A stretch of 64,000 bases of DNA from VXYL01 sp965199875 (GTDB lineage Bacteria; Pseudomonadota; Gammaproteobacteria; Pseudomonadales; Azotimanducaceae), in NCBI GenBank assembly GCA_965199875.1, contig OZ241346.1, forward strand, positions 186,001-250,000, read 5' to 3'. Below, one piece after another: positions 17,423 through 31,591 of this stretch. A program made the translations under genes and the position numbers. The notes beneath the pieces are model-generated. The model was not told the DNA's origin. It was given only the letters and a program-made list of their open reading frames with translations, and made no database searches. Numbering within the stretch: the first letter of the stretch is position 1; every line of letters starts with the position of its first letter.

Positions 17423-19203
17423 GCGCTTCGACGACGCGCCTGCCGGTGATGGAGTTCGACGGCGTCATCGTCGGCGGCGGCGGCGCGGGAATGAGGGCCG
17501 GCTTGCAGCTGGCACGTTCCGGGCTGAAGACCGCGATCCTGTCCAAGGTCTTTCCCACCCGCTCGCACACGGTTTCCGCCCAGGGCGGCATCACCTGCGC
17601 CATCGCCAGCGAGGATCCCGAGGACGACTGGCGGTGGCACATGTACGACACCGTGAAGGGCTCGGACTACATCGGCGATCAGGACGCCATCGAGTACATG
17701 TGCAGCGTCGGCCCGGAAGCTGTGTACGAGCTGGAGCACATGGGCATGCCGTTCACGCGCACCGAGAGCGGACGCATCTACCAACGGCCTTTCGGCGGCC
17801 AATCGAAAAACTTCGGCAAGGGCGGGCAGGCGGCGCGCACCTGCGCCGCGGAAGACCGCACCGGGCACGCGCTGCTGCACACCCTCTACCAGAACAACCT
17901 GCGCGCCGGCACGGTGTTCTTGAACGAGTGGTTCGCCGTCGACCTGGTGGCGAACCAGGACGGCGCGGTGGCTGGCGTGGTGGCGATCGACATCGAATCC
18001 GGGCAGGTGGTGTTTGTGCAGTGCAAGGCCACGGTGCTCGCCACCGGCGGCGCCGGGCGCATCTACGCCACCACCACCAACGCCATGACCAACACCGGCG
18101 ACGGCGTGGGCATGGCGCTGCGGGCGGGCTTTCCCGTGCAGGACATCGAGATGTGGCAGTTCCATCCCACCGGCATCCACCGCGCCGGCGTGCTGGTGAC
18201 GGAGGGCTGCCGCGGCGAGGGCGGCTACCTCGTCAACAAGGATGGCGAGCGCTTCATGGAGCGCTACGCCCCGAACGCGAAGGACCTGGCTGGCCGCGAT
18301 GTGGTGGCGCGCTCGATGGTGCAGGAGATCATGGAAGGCAGGGGCGCGGGAGAGGACGCCGACCACGTGCTGCTCAAGCTCGATCATCTGGGCGAGGAAA
18401 CGGTGCGCAAGCGCCTGCCCGGCATCGTCGAGCTGTCCAAGACCTTCGCCCACGTCGATCCCGTTCGCGAGCCGATTCCGGTGGTGCCCACCTGCCACTA
18501 CATGATGGGCGGCGTGCCCACCAACGTCCACGGCCAGGCGCTCGCCCAGGGCGCGGACGGGGAAGACGCGGTGGTCCCCGGCCTCTACGCCATCGGCGAA
18601 GCGGCGTGCGTCTCGGTACACGGCGCCAATCGCTTGGGCGGCAACTCGCTCCTCGATCTGGTGGTGTTCGGGCGCGCCGCCGGCTTGCACATCGAGGAGA
18701 CGCTGCGCCAGGGCGTGGCCTCCCGCGCCGCGACCGAGACGGACATCGCGCGCGCCACGGCGCGGCTCTCGCGCTGGGACGAATCCGCCACCGGCGAATC
18801 CGTGGCCGACCTCAAGCAGGAACTGCAACGCCTCATGCTGGTGAATTTCAACGTCTTTCGCAGCGGCGAGCGGATGCGCGAGAGCGTCGCCGCCCTTGCG
18901 GACCTGCGCGAGCGCATCGGCAAGGCGCATCTGCCGGACAAGAGCCGCGTGTTCAACACCGCCCGCCTGGAAGCGCTGGAACTCGACAACCTGCTCGAAG
19001 TGGCGGAGGCCACCGCCATCGTCGCCGAAGCGCGCACCGAAAGCCGCGGCGCCCACGCCCGTGACGACTACACCGAACGCGACGACGACAACTGGCTGTG
19101 CCACTCGCTCTACTTTCCAGCCGAGAAGCGCGTGGCGAAACGCGCCGTGAACTTCGCGCCGAAGACGGTGGACGCCTTCGCTCCGGCGCAGCGGAGCTAT
19201 TGA
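17419..19203 (+). CDS. sdhA: Succinate dehydrogenase flavoprotein subunit
   Basis: A protein of 594 residues, the usual size. It has an N-terminal dinucleotide motif (GVIVGGGGAGMRAGLQ), then RSHTVSAQGGI, where His50 carries the covalent FAD. The active-site segment is QFHPTGI, followed by the capping-domain motif TEGCRGEGG and PTCHYMMGG. It oxidises succinate to fumarate on the cytoplasmic side of the membrane, delivering electrons to the Fe-S subunit. The ATG at 17419 is fixed by the ATGA overlap with sdhD, although the frame stays open upstream. Confidence 0.98.
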   Translation: MSASTTRLPVMEFDGVIVGGGGAGMRAGLQLARSGLKTAILSKVFPTRSHTVSAQGGITCAIASEDPEDDWRWHMYDTVKGSDYIGDQDAIEYMCSVGPEAVYELEHMGMPFTRTESGRIYQRPFGGQSKNFGKGGQAARTCAAEDRTGHALLHTLYQNNLRAGTVFLNEWFAVDLVANQDGAVAGVVAIDIESGQVVFVQCKATVLATGGAGRIYATTTNAMTNTGDGVGMALRAGFPVQDIEMWQFHPTGIHRAGVLVTEGCRGEGGYLVNKDGERFMERYAPNAKDLAGRDVVARSMVQEIMEGRGAGEDADHVLLKLDHLGEETVRKRLPGIVELSKTFAHVDPVREPIPVVPTCHYMMGGVPTNVHGQALAQGADGEDAVVPGLYAIGEAACVSVHGANRLGGNSLLDLVVFGRAAGLHIEETLRQGVASRAATETDIARATARLSRWDESATGESVADLKQELQRLMLVNFNVFRSGERMRESVAALADLRERIGKAHLPDKSRVFNTARLEALELDNLLEVAEATAIVAEARTESRGAHARDDYTERDDDNWLCHSLYFPAEKRVAKRAVNFAPKTVDAFAPAQRSY

Positions 19204-19245
19204 ACCCGCGCCTCAGCCGGCGCGTCGAAGCCAAGGAGCCGACCG

Positions 19246-19950
19246 ATGCTAGTCCGCCTCTACCGCTACAACCCGGACACGGACGAATCGCCGCGCATGG
19301 AAGACGTGCAGCTCGACGTGCCGGGCGTGCGCGACCTCATGGTGCTCGACGTGCTGGAGCTCTTGAAGGCGAAGGATCCGTCCATCGCCTACCGCCGCTC
19401 GTGCCGCGAAGGCGTGTGCGGTTCGGACGGCATCAACATGAACGGCAGGAACGGCCTCGCCTGCACCACGCCGGTGGCGGAGGTGGCGCCGCGCGGCAAG
19501 CTGACGCTGCGCCCGCTGCCGGGGCTGCCGGTGATTCGCGACTTCGTGGTGGACATGACGCAGTTCTACCGCCAGTACGAGCGCATCAAACCGTGGCTGG
19601 TGAACGACGATCCGCCTCCGGCGCGCGAGCGCCTGCAATCCCCGGAAGAGCGGGAGCAACTGAACGGCCTCTACGAGTGCATCCTCTGTGCCTGCTGCTC
19701 CACGGCGTGTCCGTCGTTCTGGTGGAACCCGGACAAGTTCGTCGGCCCGGCCGGCCTCTTGCAGGCGTACCGCTTCATCGCCGACAGCCGCGACACCGCC
19801 ACGGAAGAGCGCTTGGCAGACTTGGAGGACCCGTTCAGCGTCTTCCGCTGCCGAGGCATCATGAACTGCGTGGACGTCTGCCCGAAGGGCCTGAATCCCA
19901 CCCGCGCCATCGGCAAGATCCGCACGATGATGCTGCAGAAGGGGATGTAG
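19246..19950 (+). CDS. sdhB: Succinate dehydrogenase iron-sulfur subunit
   Basis: A protein of 234 residues with the three expected clusters. The [2Fe-2S] ligands are in SCREGVCGSDGINMNG and the following GLAC; the [4Fe-4S] ligands are in CILCACCSTACP; the [3Fe-4S] ligands are in CRGIMNCVDVCPKGLNP. It links SdhA to the membrane quinone site. It lies 42 bases after sdhA. Its stop codon is only 5 bases from the 3' end of an unrelated convergent gene that separates it from sucA. Confidence 0.98.
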   Translation: MLVRLYRYNPDTDESPRMEDVQLDVPGVRDLMVLDVLELLKAKDPSIAYRRSCREGVCGSDGINMNGRNGLACTTPVAEVAPRGKLTLRPLPGLPVIRDFVVDMTQFYRQYERIKPWLVNDDPPPARERLQSPEEREQLNGLYECILCACCSTACPSFWWNPDKFVGPAGLLQAYRFIADSRDTATEERLADLEDPFSVFRCRGIMNCVDVCPKGLNPTRAIGKIRTMMLQKGM

Positions 19951-19955
19951 AGGCT

Positions 19956-21524
19956 CTATTCCAGATCGGCGACCTCGAAGGCAGCGATGTTGCGCCGCTG
20001 TTCGCTGAACGCCACGCCGACCAGGTGGACCGGCACGCCGTCGGCGCGGTACGTGTCGGCGTAGCGCTTGCTCTTCATCTGGCTTAGGGCGCTGCGCACT
20101 CCGCCTTCTTTCTCGACGTCGGCCTCCGAGTCGACCCTCTTGAACTCGAACACGCAGACGCCGCCACCGTGCCGCACCACCATGTCGGCGCGACCGCCAG
20201 CGGAGCTCGCTTCCGCCGTCACGTCCAGTCCCGCGCCGACGAAGTGGGAGTAGAACACCGCCGAGTAGTAGCCCTCGAAGTGGGCGATGTCGTTGTTGGT
20301 GTACCACTGGTAGGGCACCCCCGCGAAGAAAGCGCGGAACAGCGCCAGGACGCCAGCGAAGTCGTGCGCCGCCAGCAGCCGCGCCAGCCGCGAACACTCC
20401 GCCACCGGCGACAAACCGGGCGCCATCGTCGCCAGCAGCGCCAGATTGAGGGCGCTGCGCACCTCGCGGTTGGGATAGCCGAGGCGGTAGAGATAGCCCG
20501 CTGCCCCGAGCTCCTCCCCGACAATCGTCAGATAGCCGGTCTGGAACAGCAGCGCCTCGGTCTTGACGTAGTCGATGTCGAACGCCGCCAGGTCCGCATC
20601 GCCCACCACCAGACCTTCAAGGGAGGCTGGATCCACCTTGCGCGAGAGCAGCGTGTCGGGCAGGAAGGCCGGCGTGCCCGTCTCGAACCAGTACGGCCTG
20701 AACTCGCGGCTTCGCAGCAGCAGCAGCATGCCGAAGGGGTTGTAGACCTTTGCGTCGCCCCGCCAGCAGTAGCCGTTGTACCAGTCGCGGATGGCTTCCC
20801 GGTCCAGCCCTTCGAGTTCTGCCTGGAACACGGCGTCCAGCTCGCCCTCCGTGTAGCCGCAGAGCGAGGCGAAGCGCGGCTCCAAGGTGATGTCGATGAG
20901 GTTGTTGATGTCCGAGAAGACGCTCACCTTGGAGAACTTCGTCACGCCGGTGAAGAAGCTGAATCGAATCATCGCGTCGCAATCCTTCACCACGCCGTAC
21001 ACGGCGCGCAGGAAGCTGCGGTTCCTCTTCGCAAGCCCGGGATCGCCCAGCGCGTCGGCGATGGGCCGGTCGTACTCGTCCACCAGCAGCACCACGCGCT
21101 GGCCGGTCTGTTGGACCAGCGACTCGATGAGGCCTGCCAGGCGGCCTTCGGGCGAGGCGTACTCCGAGACCACGCCAGCTTTGCGTTCCAGCCGCGTCAG
21201 GCTGTCGGCGAAGTTGGCCGCCAAGGCCCCGGGTTCGTCGAAGCTGCCAGCCGCGAAGCTGAGCCGCACCACGGGATGACGTGCGCGCCAGTCCCAGCAG
21301 TCGTGGATGGCGAGCCCCCGGAACAGCGCTTCGTTGCCCTCGAACAGTTCCTTGAGCGTGTCCACCAGCAGGCTTTTGCCAAAGCGGCGCGGGCGGGATA
21401 GGAAGCAGTGCTTCCCCTGCGCCACCAGTTGGCGGATGTGCGCCGTCTTGTCGACGTAGTAGTAGCCCCCCTCGCGAATCTCTCGAAAGGTCTGAACGCC
21501 AGCCGGCAGCTTGCGTCGCTTCAT
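19956..21524 (-). CDS. AAA-ATPase-like / PD-(D/E)XK nuclease-like protein (DUF1703 type)
   Basis: A protein of 522 residues. The N-terminus (FREIREGGYYYVDKTAHI) and the P-loop SRPRRFGKSLLVDTL near residue 45 are those of the AAA-ATPase_like family; a Walker B strand reads VVLLVDEYDRPI. The C-terminus has a PD-(D/E)XK-like core, GGRADMVVRHGG then VCVFEFKRV. Proteins of this kind are widespread, often multicopy, and linked to mobile DNA or putative toxin and defence functions; the activity is not established. It is inserted on the opposite strand between sdhB and sucA, interrupting what is normally a continuous TCA-cycle gene run. Confidence 0.85.
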   Translation of the reverse strand: MKRRKLPAGVQTFREIREGGYYYVDKTAHIRQLVAQGKHCFLSRPRRFGKSLLVDTLKELFEGNEALFRGLAIHDCWDWRARHPVVRLSFAAGSFDEPGALAANFADSLTRLERKAGVVSEYASPEGRLAGLIESLVQQTGQRVVLLVDEYDRPIADALGDPGLAKRNRSFLRAVYGVVKDCDAMIRFSFFTGVTKFSKVSVFSDINNLIDITLEPRFASLCGYTEGELDAVFQAELEGLDREAIRDWYNGYCWRGDAKVYNPFGMLLLLRSREFRPYWFETGTPAFLPDTLLSRKVDPASLEGLVVGDADLAAFDIDYVKTEALLFQTGYLTIVGEELGAAGYLYRLGYPNREVRSALNLALLATMAPGLSPVAECSRLARLLAAHDFAGVLALFRAFFAGVPYQWYTNNDIAHFEGYYSAVFYSHFVGAGLDVTAEASSAGGRADMVVRHGGGVCVFEFKRVDSEADVEKEGGVRSALSQMKSKRYADTYRADGVPVHLVGVAFSEQRRNIAAFEVADLE

Positions 21525-21578
21525 GGACGCACCTTAGCTTTACCGCTGCCTGGCAGTCAAAAGCTTCGGCTGAATCGG

Positions 21579-21587
21579 TGCTATGAT
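21579..21587 (+). promoter_or_regulatory. Candidate extended -10 promoter for sucA
   Basis: TGCTATGAT fits the TGN-TATAAT extended -10 form with one mismatch in the hexamer. It lies about 86 bases upstream of the sucA ATG and just upstream of the divergent AAA gene start. No strong -35 is visible, as expected for extended -10 promoters. It would let sucAB-lpd-sucCD be transcribed independently of sdhCDAB, which the inverted gene has cut off. Confidence 0.45.
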
Positions 21588-21672
21588 GCGGCGAGTGGCT
21601 TGTGTTCGGATGAGACGGCCGGGCTTGAAGCCACACGGGCTAAGTTGACCAGGCTTGACGATTAGCGCCGAG

Positions 21673-24519
21673 ATGGACTCCGGGAATCTGGATCGCTTGC
21701 GCGCCGGCTCTCATCTGTCGGCGGGCAACGCCTATGTCGAGGCGCTCTACGAGGCGTTTCTCGACAACCCGGCGCAGATCAGTCAGGAGTGGCGCAGCTA
21801 CTTCGACGGGCTGCCTCGGCGCAACGGCGGCGTTGCGGACGTGCCGCACAGCACCGTGGTGCAGCACTTCGAGCGGCTGGGACGCAATCGCCTCAAGGCG
21901 CGTCCCGAGCGGGTTGCCGCAGAGGTCTCCTCGGCGCACGAACGCGCCCAGATTCGCGTCCTGGAGCTCATCAGCGCCTATCGGCACCGCGGCCACCGCA
22001 AGGCCAACCTCGATCCGCTGCGCCTCTGGCAGCGCGAGCCGGCGCCGGAACTGGAACTGGCCTACCACCGTCTGAGCGAAGCGCACCTCGACACCGTGTT
22101 CGACACCGGATCGGCGCAGTTCTTCCAGCGAAGCAGCAGCGATGCGAAGGCGCCCCTGCGCGACATCGTGGACGCCTTGGAGCGCGTCTACTGCGGCACG
22201 CTGGGCGCCGAATACATGCACATCACCAACGCCGAAGAGCAGCTGTGGGTGCGCGAGCGGCTGGAGTCCGCCCTCGGCCAGCCGGCGTTCAGCACCGAAA
22301 CGCGCTTCACCATTCTCGACCGCCTAAGCGCTGCCGAAGGGCTGGAGAAGCACCTGCATGCGCGTTTTCCGGGCACCAAGCGTTTCGGCCTGGAGGGTGC
22401 CGAGACGCTGATCTGCATGCTCCACGAAGCGCTGCAGCGGCTTGGCGAGCAGGGCTGCCTGGAAGCGGTGATCGGCATGGCCCATCGCGGCCGACTGAAC
22501 GTGCTGGTGAACATTCTCGGCAAGGATCCGAAGGATCTGTTCGACGAGTTCGAGGGCGTCATGCCGGAAACCGACCGCAACGGCGACGTCAAGTACCACC
22601 AGGGCTTCTCGTCCAACGTCATGACCAGCGGCGGCGAGATGCACGTGGCGCTGGCGTTCAATCCTTCGCACTTGGAGATCGTCGCGCCGGTGGTCACCGG
22701 CTCGGTGCGGGCGCGCCAGGATCGCCGCCGCGACTACGACGGCGACAAGGTGGTGCCGCTGATCGTGCATGGCGATGCGGCCTTCGCCGGCCAGGGCGTG
22801 GTGATGGAGACCTTGCAGATGTCGCAGACCCGGGGCTTCGGCGTCGGCGGCACCATCCACCTCATCGTCAACAACCAGATCGGCTTCACCACCAGCCGCC
22901 GGGAAGACGCCCGTTCCACCGAGTACTGCTCGGAGATCGCCAAGATGGTGCAGGCGCCCATCCTGCACGTCAACGGCGACGACCCGGAGGCCTGCGTCTT
23001 CGCGGTGCAGCTGGCGGTGGACTACCGGATGAAGTTCAAGAAGGACGTCGTCGTCGATCTGGTCTGCTACCGGCGCCGTGGCCACAACGAGGCCGAAGAG
23101 CCGATGAAAACCCAGCCGCTCACGTACCAGAAGGTGCGCGGCCATCCCACCACCCGGGAGCTCTACGCCGAGCGGCTGGTTGCCGAAGCTGCGGTACCTG
23201 CTGCGGAAGCCGACGCCTTGGTAGGCCTCTATCGCTATGCCCTCGACACCGGCGACCGCATGGCGCTGTCTCTGGTCCACGAGCCGGACACCTCGCTGTT
23301 CGTCGACTGGCGGCCCTACCTCGGCAACGTCTCCGAGACGCCGGTGGACACCCGCGTCGACGGTTCGCGCCTGCAACAGCTGGCCAACCAGCTCACGGAA
23401 GTGCCGCAGGACTTTCCCCTGCACCGGCAGGTGCGCAAGATCCTCGACGATCGCAACGCCATGACCCGAGGCGACGTGCCGCTCAACTGGGGCTATGCCG
23501 AGACGCTGGCCTACGCGACGCTGCTCGACGACGGCTACGACGTGCGCCTCACCGGCCAGGATGTCGGCGTCGGCACGTTCTCCCATCGCCATGCCTCGCT
23601 CTACAACCAGAACGACGGCAAGCGCCTCGTGCCGCTGAACCGGCTGAGCAAGCAGACCACCTTCGACATCTACGACTCGCTGCTGTCCGAGGAAGCCGCG
23701 CTGGCGTTCGAGTACGGCTACGGCGCCACTTCGCCGCGCACCCTGGTGGTTTGGGAGGCCCAGTTCGGCGACTTCGCCAACGGCGCCCAGGTGGTGATCG
23801 ATCAGTTCGTGGCCAGCGGCGAAACCAAGTGGGCGCGCATGTGCGGTCTGGTGATGCTGCTGCCGCACGGCTACGAAGGGCAGGGGCCGGAACACTCGTC
23901 GGCGCGTCTGGAGCGCTACTTGCAGCTCTGCGCGGAGCGCAACATGCAGGTGTGCATTCCCACCACCCCGGCGCAGATCTTCCACCTGCTGCGGCGGCAG
24001 ATGCTGCGTCCGCTGCGCAAGCCCCTAGTGGCGCTCACCCCCAAGAGCCTGCTGCGCCACAAGCAGGCGGTGTCCAGCCTCGACGACCTGTCCGGCGGCG
24101 GCTTCCAGCCGGTGCTCGGCGAAGTGGAGGAACTGGACCCGGACGCCGTGGACCGCTTGGTGATGTGCAGCGGCAAGGTGTACTACGACCTCTTGGAGGC
24201 GCGCCAGGAAGCCGATTTGCGCAACGTCGCCATCGTCCGTCTGGAGCAGCTCTACTCCTTTCCAGAAGCGCAGCTGGCCGCCGCCATCGCGCCCTATCGG
24301 CGCTTGGCGCACGCCGTCTGGTGCCAGGAGGAACCCATGAATCAGGGCGCCTGGTACTCCAGCCAGCATCACATGCATACCGTGCTGCGCGCCCACGATC
24401 CGGCGCTGCGCCTGGCCTATGCTGGCCGGGAGGCGTTCGCCGCGCCCGCCGGCGGCTATGCGGCGCTGCACGCCCAGCGCCAGCGGCGTCTGGTTCGCGA
24501 AGCGCTTTATGCGCAGTGA
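21673..24519 (+). CDS. sucA: 2-oxoglutarate dehydrogenase E1 component
   Basis: A protein of 948 residues from the ATG, close to the roughly 930 usual. The N-terminal leader has LSAGNAYVEALYEAFLDNP, followed by a linker and the thiamine-diphosphate-binding region (IGMAHRGRLNVL, then NGDDPEA...VVDLVCYRRRGHNE). The C-terminal transketolase-like part includes GQDVGVGTFSHRHA and LPHGYEGQGPEHSSARLER. It decarboxylates 2-oxoglutarate and loads succinyl groups on the SucB lipoyl domain. A TTG six codons earlier (21655) is an alternative start; neither has a strong ribosome binding site. Confidence 0.97.
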   Translation: MDSGNLDRLRAGSHLSAGNAYVEALYEAFLDNPAQISQEWRSYFDGLPRRNGGVADVPHSTVVQHFERLGRNRLKARPERVAAEVSSAHERAQIRVLELISAYRHRGHRKANLDPLRLWQREPAPELELAYHRLSEAHLDTVFDTGSAQFFQRSSSDAKAPLRDIVDALERVYCGTLGAEYMHITNAEEQLWVRERLESALGQPAFSTETRFTILDRLSAAEGLEKHLHARFPGTKRFGLEGAETLICMLHEALQRLGEQGCLEAVIGMAHRGRLNVLVNILGKDPKDLFDEFEGVMPETDRNGDVKYHQGFSSNVMTSGGEMHVALAFNPSHLEIVAPVVTGSVRARQDRRRDYDGDKVVPLIVHGDAAFAGQGVVMETLQMSQTRGFGVGGTIHLIVNNQIGFTTSRREDARSTEYCSEIAKMVQAPILHVNGDDPEACVFAVQLAVDYRMKFKKDVVVDLVCYRRRGHNEAEEPMKTQPLTYQKVRGHPTTRELYAERLVAEAAVPAAEADALVGLYRYALDTGDRMALSLVHEPDTSLFVDWRPYLGNVSETPVDTRVDGSRLQQLANQLTEVPQDFPLHRQVRKILDDRNAMTRGDVPLNWGYAETLAYATLLDDGYDVRLTGQDVGVGTFSHRHASLYNQNDGKRLVPLNRLSKQTTFDIYDSLLSEEAALAFEYGYGATSPRTLVVWEAQFGDFANGAQVVIDQFVASGETKWARMCGLVMLLPHGYEGQGPEHSSARLERYLQLCAERNMQVCIPTTPAQIFHLLRRQMLRPLRKPLVALTPKSLLRHKQAVSSLDDLSGGGFQPVLGEVEELDPDAVDRLVMCSGKVYYDLLEARQEADLRNVAIVRLEQLYSFPEAQLAAAIAPYRRLAHAVWCQEEPMNQGAWYSSQHHMHTVLRAHDPALRLAYAGREAFAAPAGGYAALHAQRQRRLVREALYAQ

Positions 24520-24570
24520 CGCCGCCGAGCGGCGTATCGCGGTTTGCACGAACGGTTGAGGAGCGCATCG

Positions 24571-25800
<1,230 letters not shown>

Positions 25801-25866
25801 GCGGACCGAAGGTGAACAACCAATATCTTGGCGATTGACACGCTGGTCCGGGAGAACGCGAGAGCA

Positions 25867-27308
25867 ATGGACAACTACGACCTCATCGTCATCGGCGCCG
25901 GGCCGGCCGGCTATGCCGCGGCCATCCGGGCGGCGCAGCTGGGCTTGAAGACCGCCTGCATCGACAAGTCCGTCGGCAAGGACGGGCAGCCGACGCTTGG
26001 CGGCACCTGCCTGAACTGGGGCTGCATTCCTTCCAAGGCGCTGCTGGACGCGTCGCACAAGGTCGCCGAAGCCGAGCACGGATTCGCCGAGCTGGGCATC
26101 GGCGTCGGCGAGGTTTCCGTGGACGTGCCGCGCATGATCGCCCGCAAGGACGCGGTGGTCTCCCAGCTCACCGGCGGCATCGGCACGCTGTTCGCCGGCA
26201 ACGGCGTGGAAGCGCTGGCGGGTACCGGCCAGCTGCTGGCGGACAAGCAAGTTGCGTTCACGCCCCACGACGGGGAAGCGCGTACGCTCGCGGCGCAGCA
26301 CGTCGTTCTGGCGCCGGGTTCGGTGCCCATCGACATTCCCTCCGCACCCGTGGACGGCCAGCGGGTGGTGGACTCCACCGGGGCGTTGGAGTTCGACGCC
26401 GTGCCGCCGCGCCTAGGCGTGATCGGCGCTGGCGTCATCGGCTTGGAGCTGGGCAGCGTCTGGCGGCGGCTCGGCGCCGAGGTCGTGGTGCTGGAAGCGC
26501 TGCCGGACTTCCTGCCCACCGCGGACCGGCGCATCGCCAGAGAGGCGCTGCGCGAGTTCCGCCGCCAGGGTCTCGACATCCGCCTCGGCACCCGGGTCGT
26601 CGGCACGCGCGTCGACGACGGCGCCGTCGAGGTCGCTTACGAGGACGACGACGGCGAACAGCGTCTTGGCGTCGACAAGCTCATCGTCGCCGTGGGCCGC
26701 CGACCATGCACCGACTGCCTGCTCGCCGAGGGCAGCGGCGTGGCCATCGACGAGCGCGGCTTCATCGACGTGGACGACGTCTGCGCCACCAGCGCGCCGG
26801 GCGTCTATGCGGTCGGCGACGCGGTGCGCGGGCCGATGCTGGCGCACAAGGGCATGGAAGAGGGCGTCATGGTGGCCGAGCGCATCCACGGCCACAAGCC
26901 GCTGGTGAACTACGACTGCGTGCCAGCGGTGATCTACACCCATCCGGAAGTCGCCTGGGTGGGCGAAACCGAAGAGCAGGTCAAGGAGTCCGGGGACGCC
27001 GCCAAGGTCGGCGCATTCTCCTTCGCAGCCACGGGTCGCGCCCTTGCCGCCAACGACAGCACGGGCATGGTTCGCGTGATCGCGGACGCGGAGACGGACC
27101 GAATCCGCGGCGTCCACATCTTCGGCGCGCAAGCCAGCGAACTGATAGCCCAAGCCGTGATCGCCATGGAGTTCGGCGCCGGAGCGGAAGATCTGGCGCT
27201 GACGATGTTCGCCCATCCCACCCTGTCGGAGGCCCTGCACGAGGCGGCGCTCGGCGTCGGCGGCAACGCCATTCACACGATCAACCGCAAGAGGCCAGGT
27301 CGAAGCGC

Positions 27309-27312
<4 letters not shown>
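25867..27312 (+). CDS. lpd: Dihydrolipoyl dehydrogenase E3 component
   Basis: A flavoprotein disulfide reductase of 481 residues. The FAD motif is VIGAGPAGYAAAIRAAQ, the redox-active disulfide is Cys48/Cys53 in GGTCLNWGCIPSK, and the NAD-binding motif is GVIGAGVIGLELGSVW. It ends with the dimer-interface His-Glu pair in FAHPTLSEALHEAAL. It reoxidises the dihydrolipoyl arm of SucB with NAD+. The ATG at 25867 is preferred over an upstream TTG because the mature protein begins just before the FAD strand. The stop overlaps sucC as ATGA. Confidence 0.96.
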
Positions 27313-28474
<1,162 letters not shown>

Positions 28475-28478
<4 letters not shown>

Positions 28479-29350
28479 GCATTCTGGTCGACCAGGCAAC
28501 CACGGTCATCTGCCAAGGCTTCACCGGCTCGCAAGGAACGCTGCACAGCGAACAGGCCATCGCCTACGGCACGCGGCTGGCGGGCGGCGTCACCCCGGGG
28601 CGAGGCGGCGGCACCCACCTCGGGCGGCCGGTGTTCGACACCGTTGCCGAGGCGGTCGCGGAAACCGGCGCCACGGCGTCGTCCATCTACGTGCCGGCGC
28701 GTTTCTGCAAGGATTCGATCCTCGAAGCGGCGGCGGCCGGCATCGAACTGATCGTCTGCATCACCGAGGGCATCCCGACCTTGGACATGCTGGCCGTCAA
28801 GCACCACCTCGACGCCGAGGGCGTGCGGCTGATCGGCCCCAACTGTCCCGGCGTCATCACGCCAGGAGAGTGCAAGATCGGCATCATGCCCGGCGACATC
28901 CACCTGCCCGGCAGGGTAGGCGTGGTGTCCCGCTCCGGCACGCTCACCTACGAAGCCGTCAAGCAGACCACCGACAAGGGCTATGGCCAGTCCACCTGCG
29001 TCGGCATCGGCGGCGATCCGGTTCCGGGCAGCCACTTCGTGGACGTGCTTGCGCTGTTCGAGGCCGACGACGCGACCGAGGCCATCGTCATGGTGGGCGA
29101 GATCGGCGGCACCGCCGAAGAAGAGGCGGCAGCCTTCATCGCCGACAACGTGCGCAAGCCGGTGGTCGCCTACATCGCCGGCGTCACCGCGCCGCCGGGC
29201 AAGCGCATGGGCCACGCCGGGGCCATCATCGCCGGCGGCCAAGGCACGGCGACGGAGAAGTACGCCGCGCTGGAAGCGGCCGGCGTCAGCACCGTGCGCA
29301 GCCTGGCGGACATCGGCGACGCCCTTGCCGAAGCGACCGGCTGGGGTTGA
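28475..29350 (+). CDS. sucD: Succinyl-CoA synthetase alpha subunit
   Basis: A protein of 291 residues. The N-terminal CoA-binding domain has ICQGFTGSQGTLHSEQAI, then GPNCPGVITPGECKIGIMPG. The catalytic His that is phosphorylated during turnover lies in GHAGAIIAGGQGTATEK. It completes the oxidative half of the TCA-cycle cluster. The start is fixed by the ATGA overlap with sucC. Confidence 0.97.
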
Positions 29351-29426
29351 GGCGACGACCCGCGCGGCTTGAAATCGCCGCGGCTGCCCCGATATTGCAG
29401 CCGAAATCGCCACTGCCGCCAATGCC

Positions 29427-31470
<2,044 letters not shown>

Positions 31471-31472
<2 letters not shown>

Positions 31473-31487
31473 TGTCATATTGACATC
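31471..31487. promoter_or_regulatory. Inverted repeat upstream of the gacA-like gene
   Basis: A perfect inverted repeat: GATGTCA, a TAT spacer, then TGACATC. It overlaps the htpG stop codon, and TTGACA within it matches a consensus -35 hexamer, though no good -10 follows at normal distance. It could be a regulator-binding site for the downstream response-regulator gene. The role is inference. Confidence 0.4.
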
Positions 31488-31502
31488 GCTTTCGAGAAGT
31501 CG

Positions 31503-31514
31503 CGTGAATTCACG
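31503..31514. promoter_or_regulatory. Second palindrome upstream of the gacA-like gene
   Basis: CGTGAATTCACG is a perfect 12-base palindrome, 15 bases after the first inverted repeat and 77 bases upstream of the response-regulator ATG. A weak promoter-like pair follows (TTGTGC at 31535-31540, TATGTT at 31559-31564, 18-base spacer). Two palindromes in one 119-base intergenic region suggest operator sites. Confidence 0.4.
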
Positions 31515-31591
31515 GCGGAAAGCTCCTATTCGCCTTGTGCCGCTTGTGCGGGCTTCTCTATGTTTCCCGCGTATTGGGAGACAACAGCACA

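Noticed and set aside
21653..21672. TTG at 21655 as the sucA start
   Set aside because: The ATG at 21673 gives a length and N-terminus nearer to known SucA. The TTG remains possible but has no better ribosome binding site.
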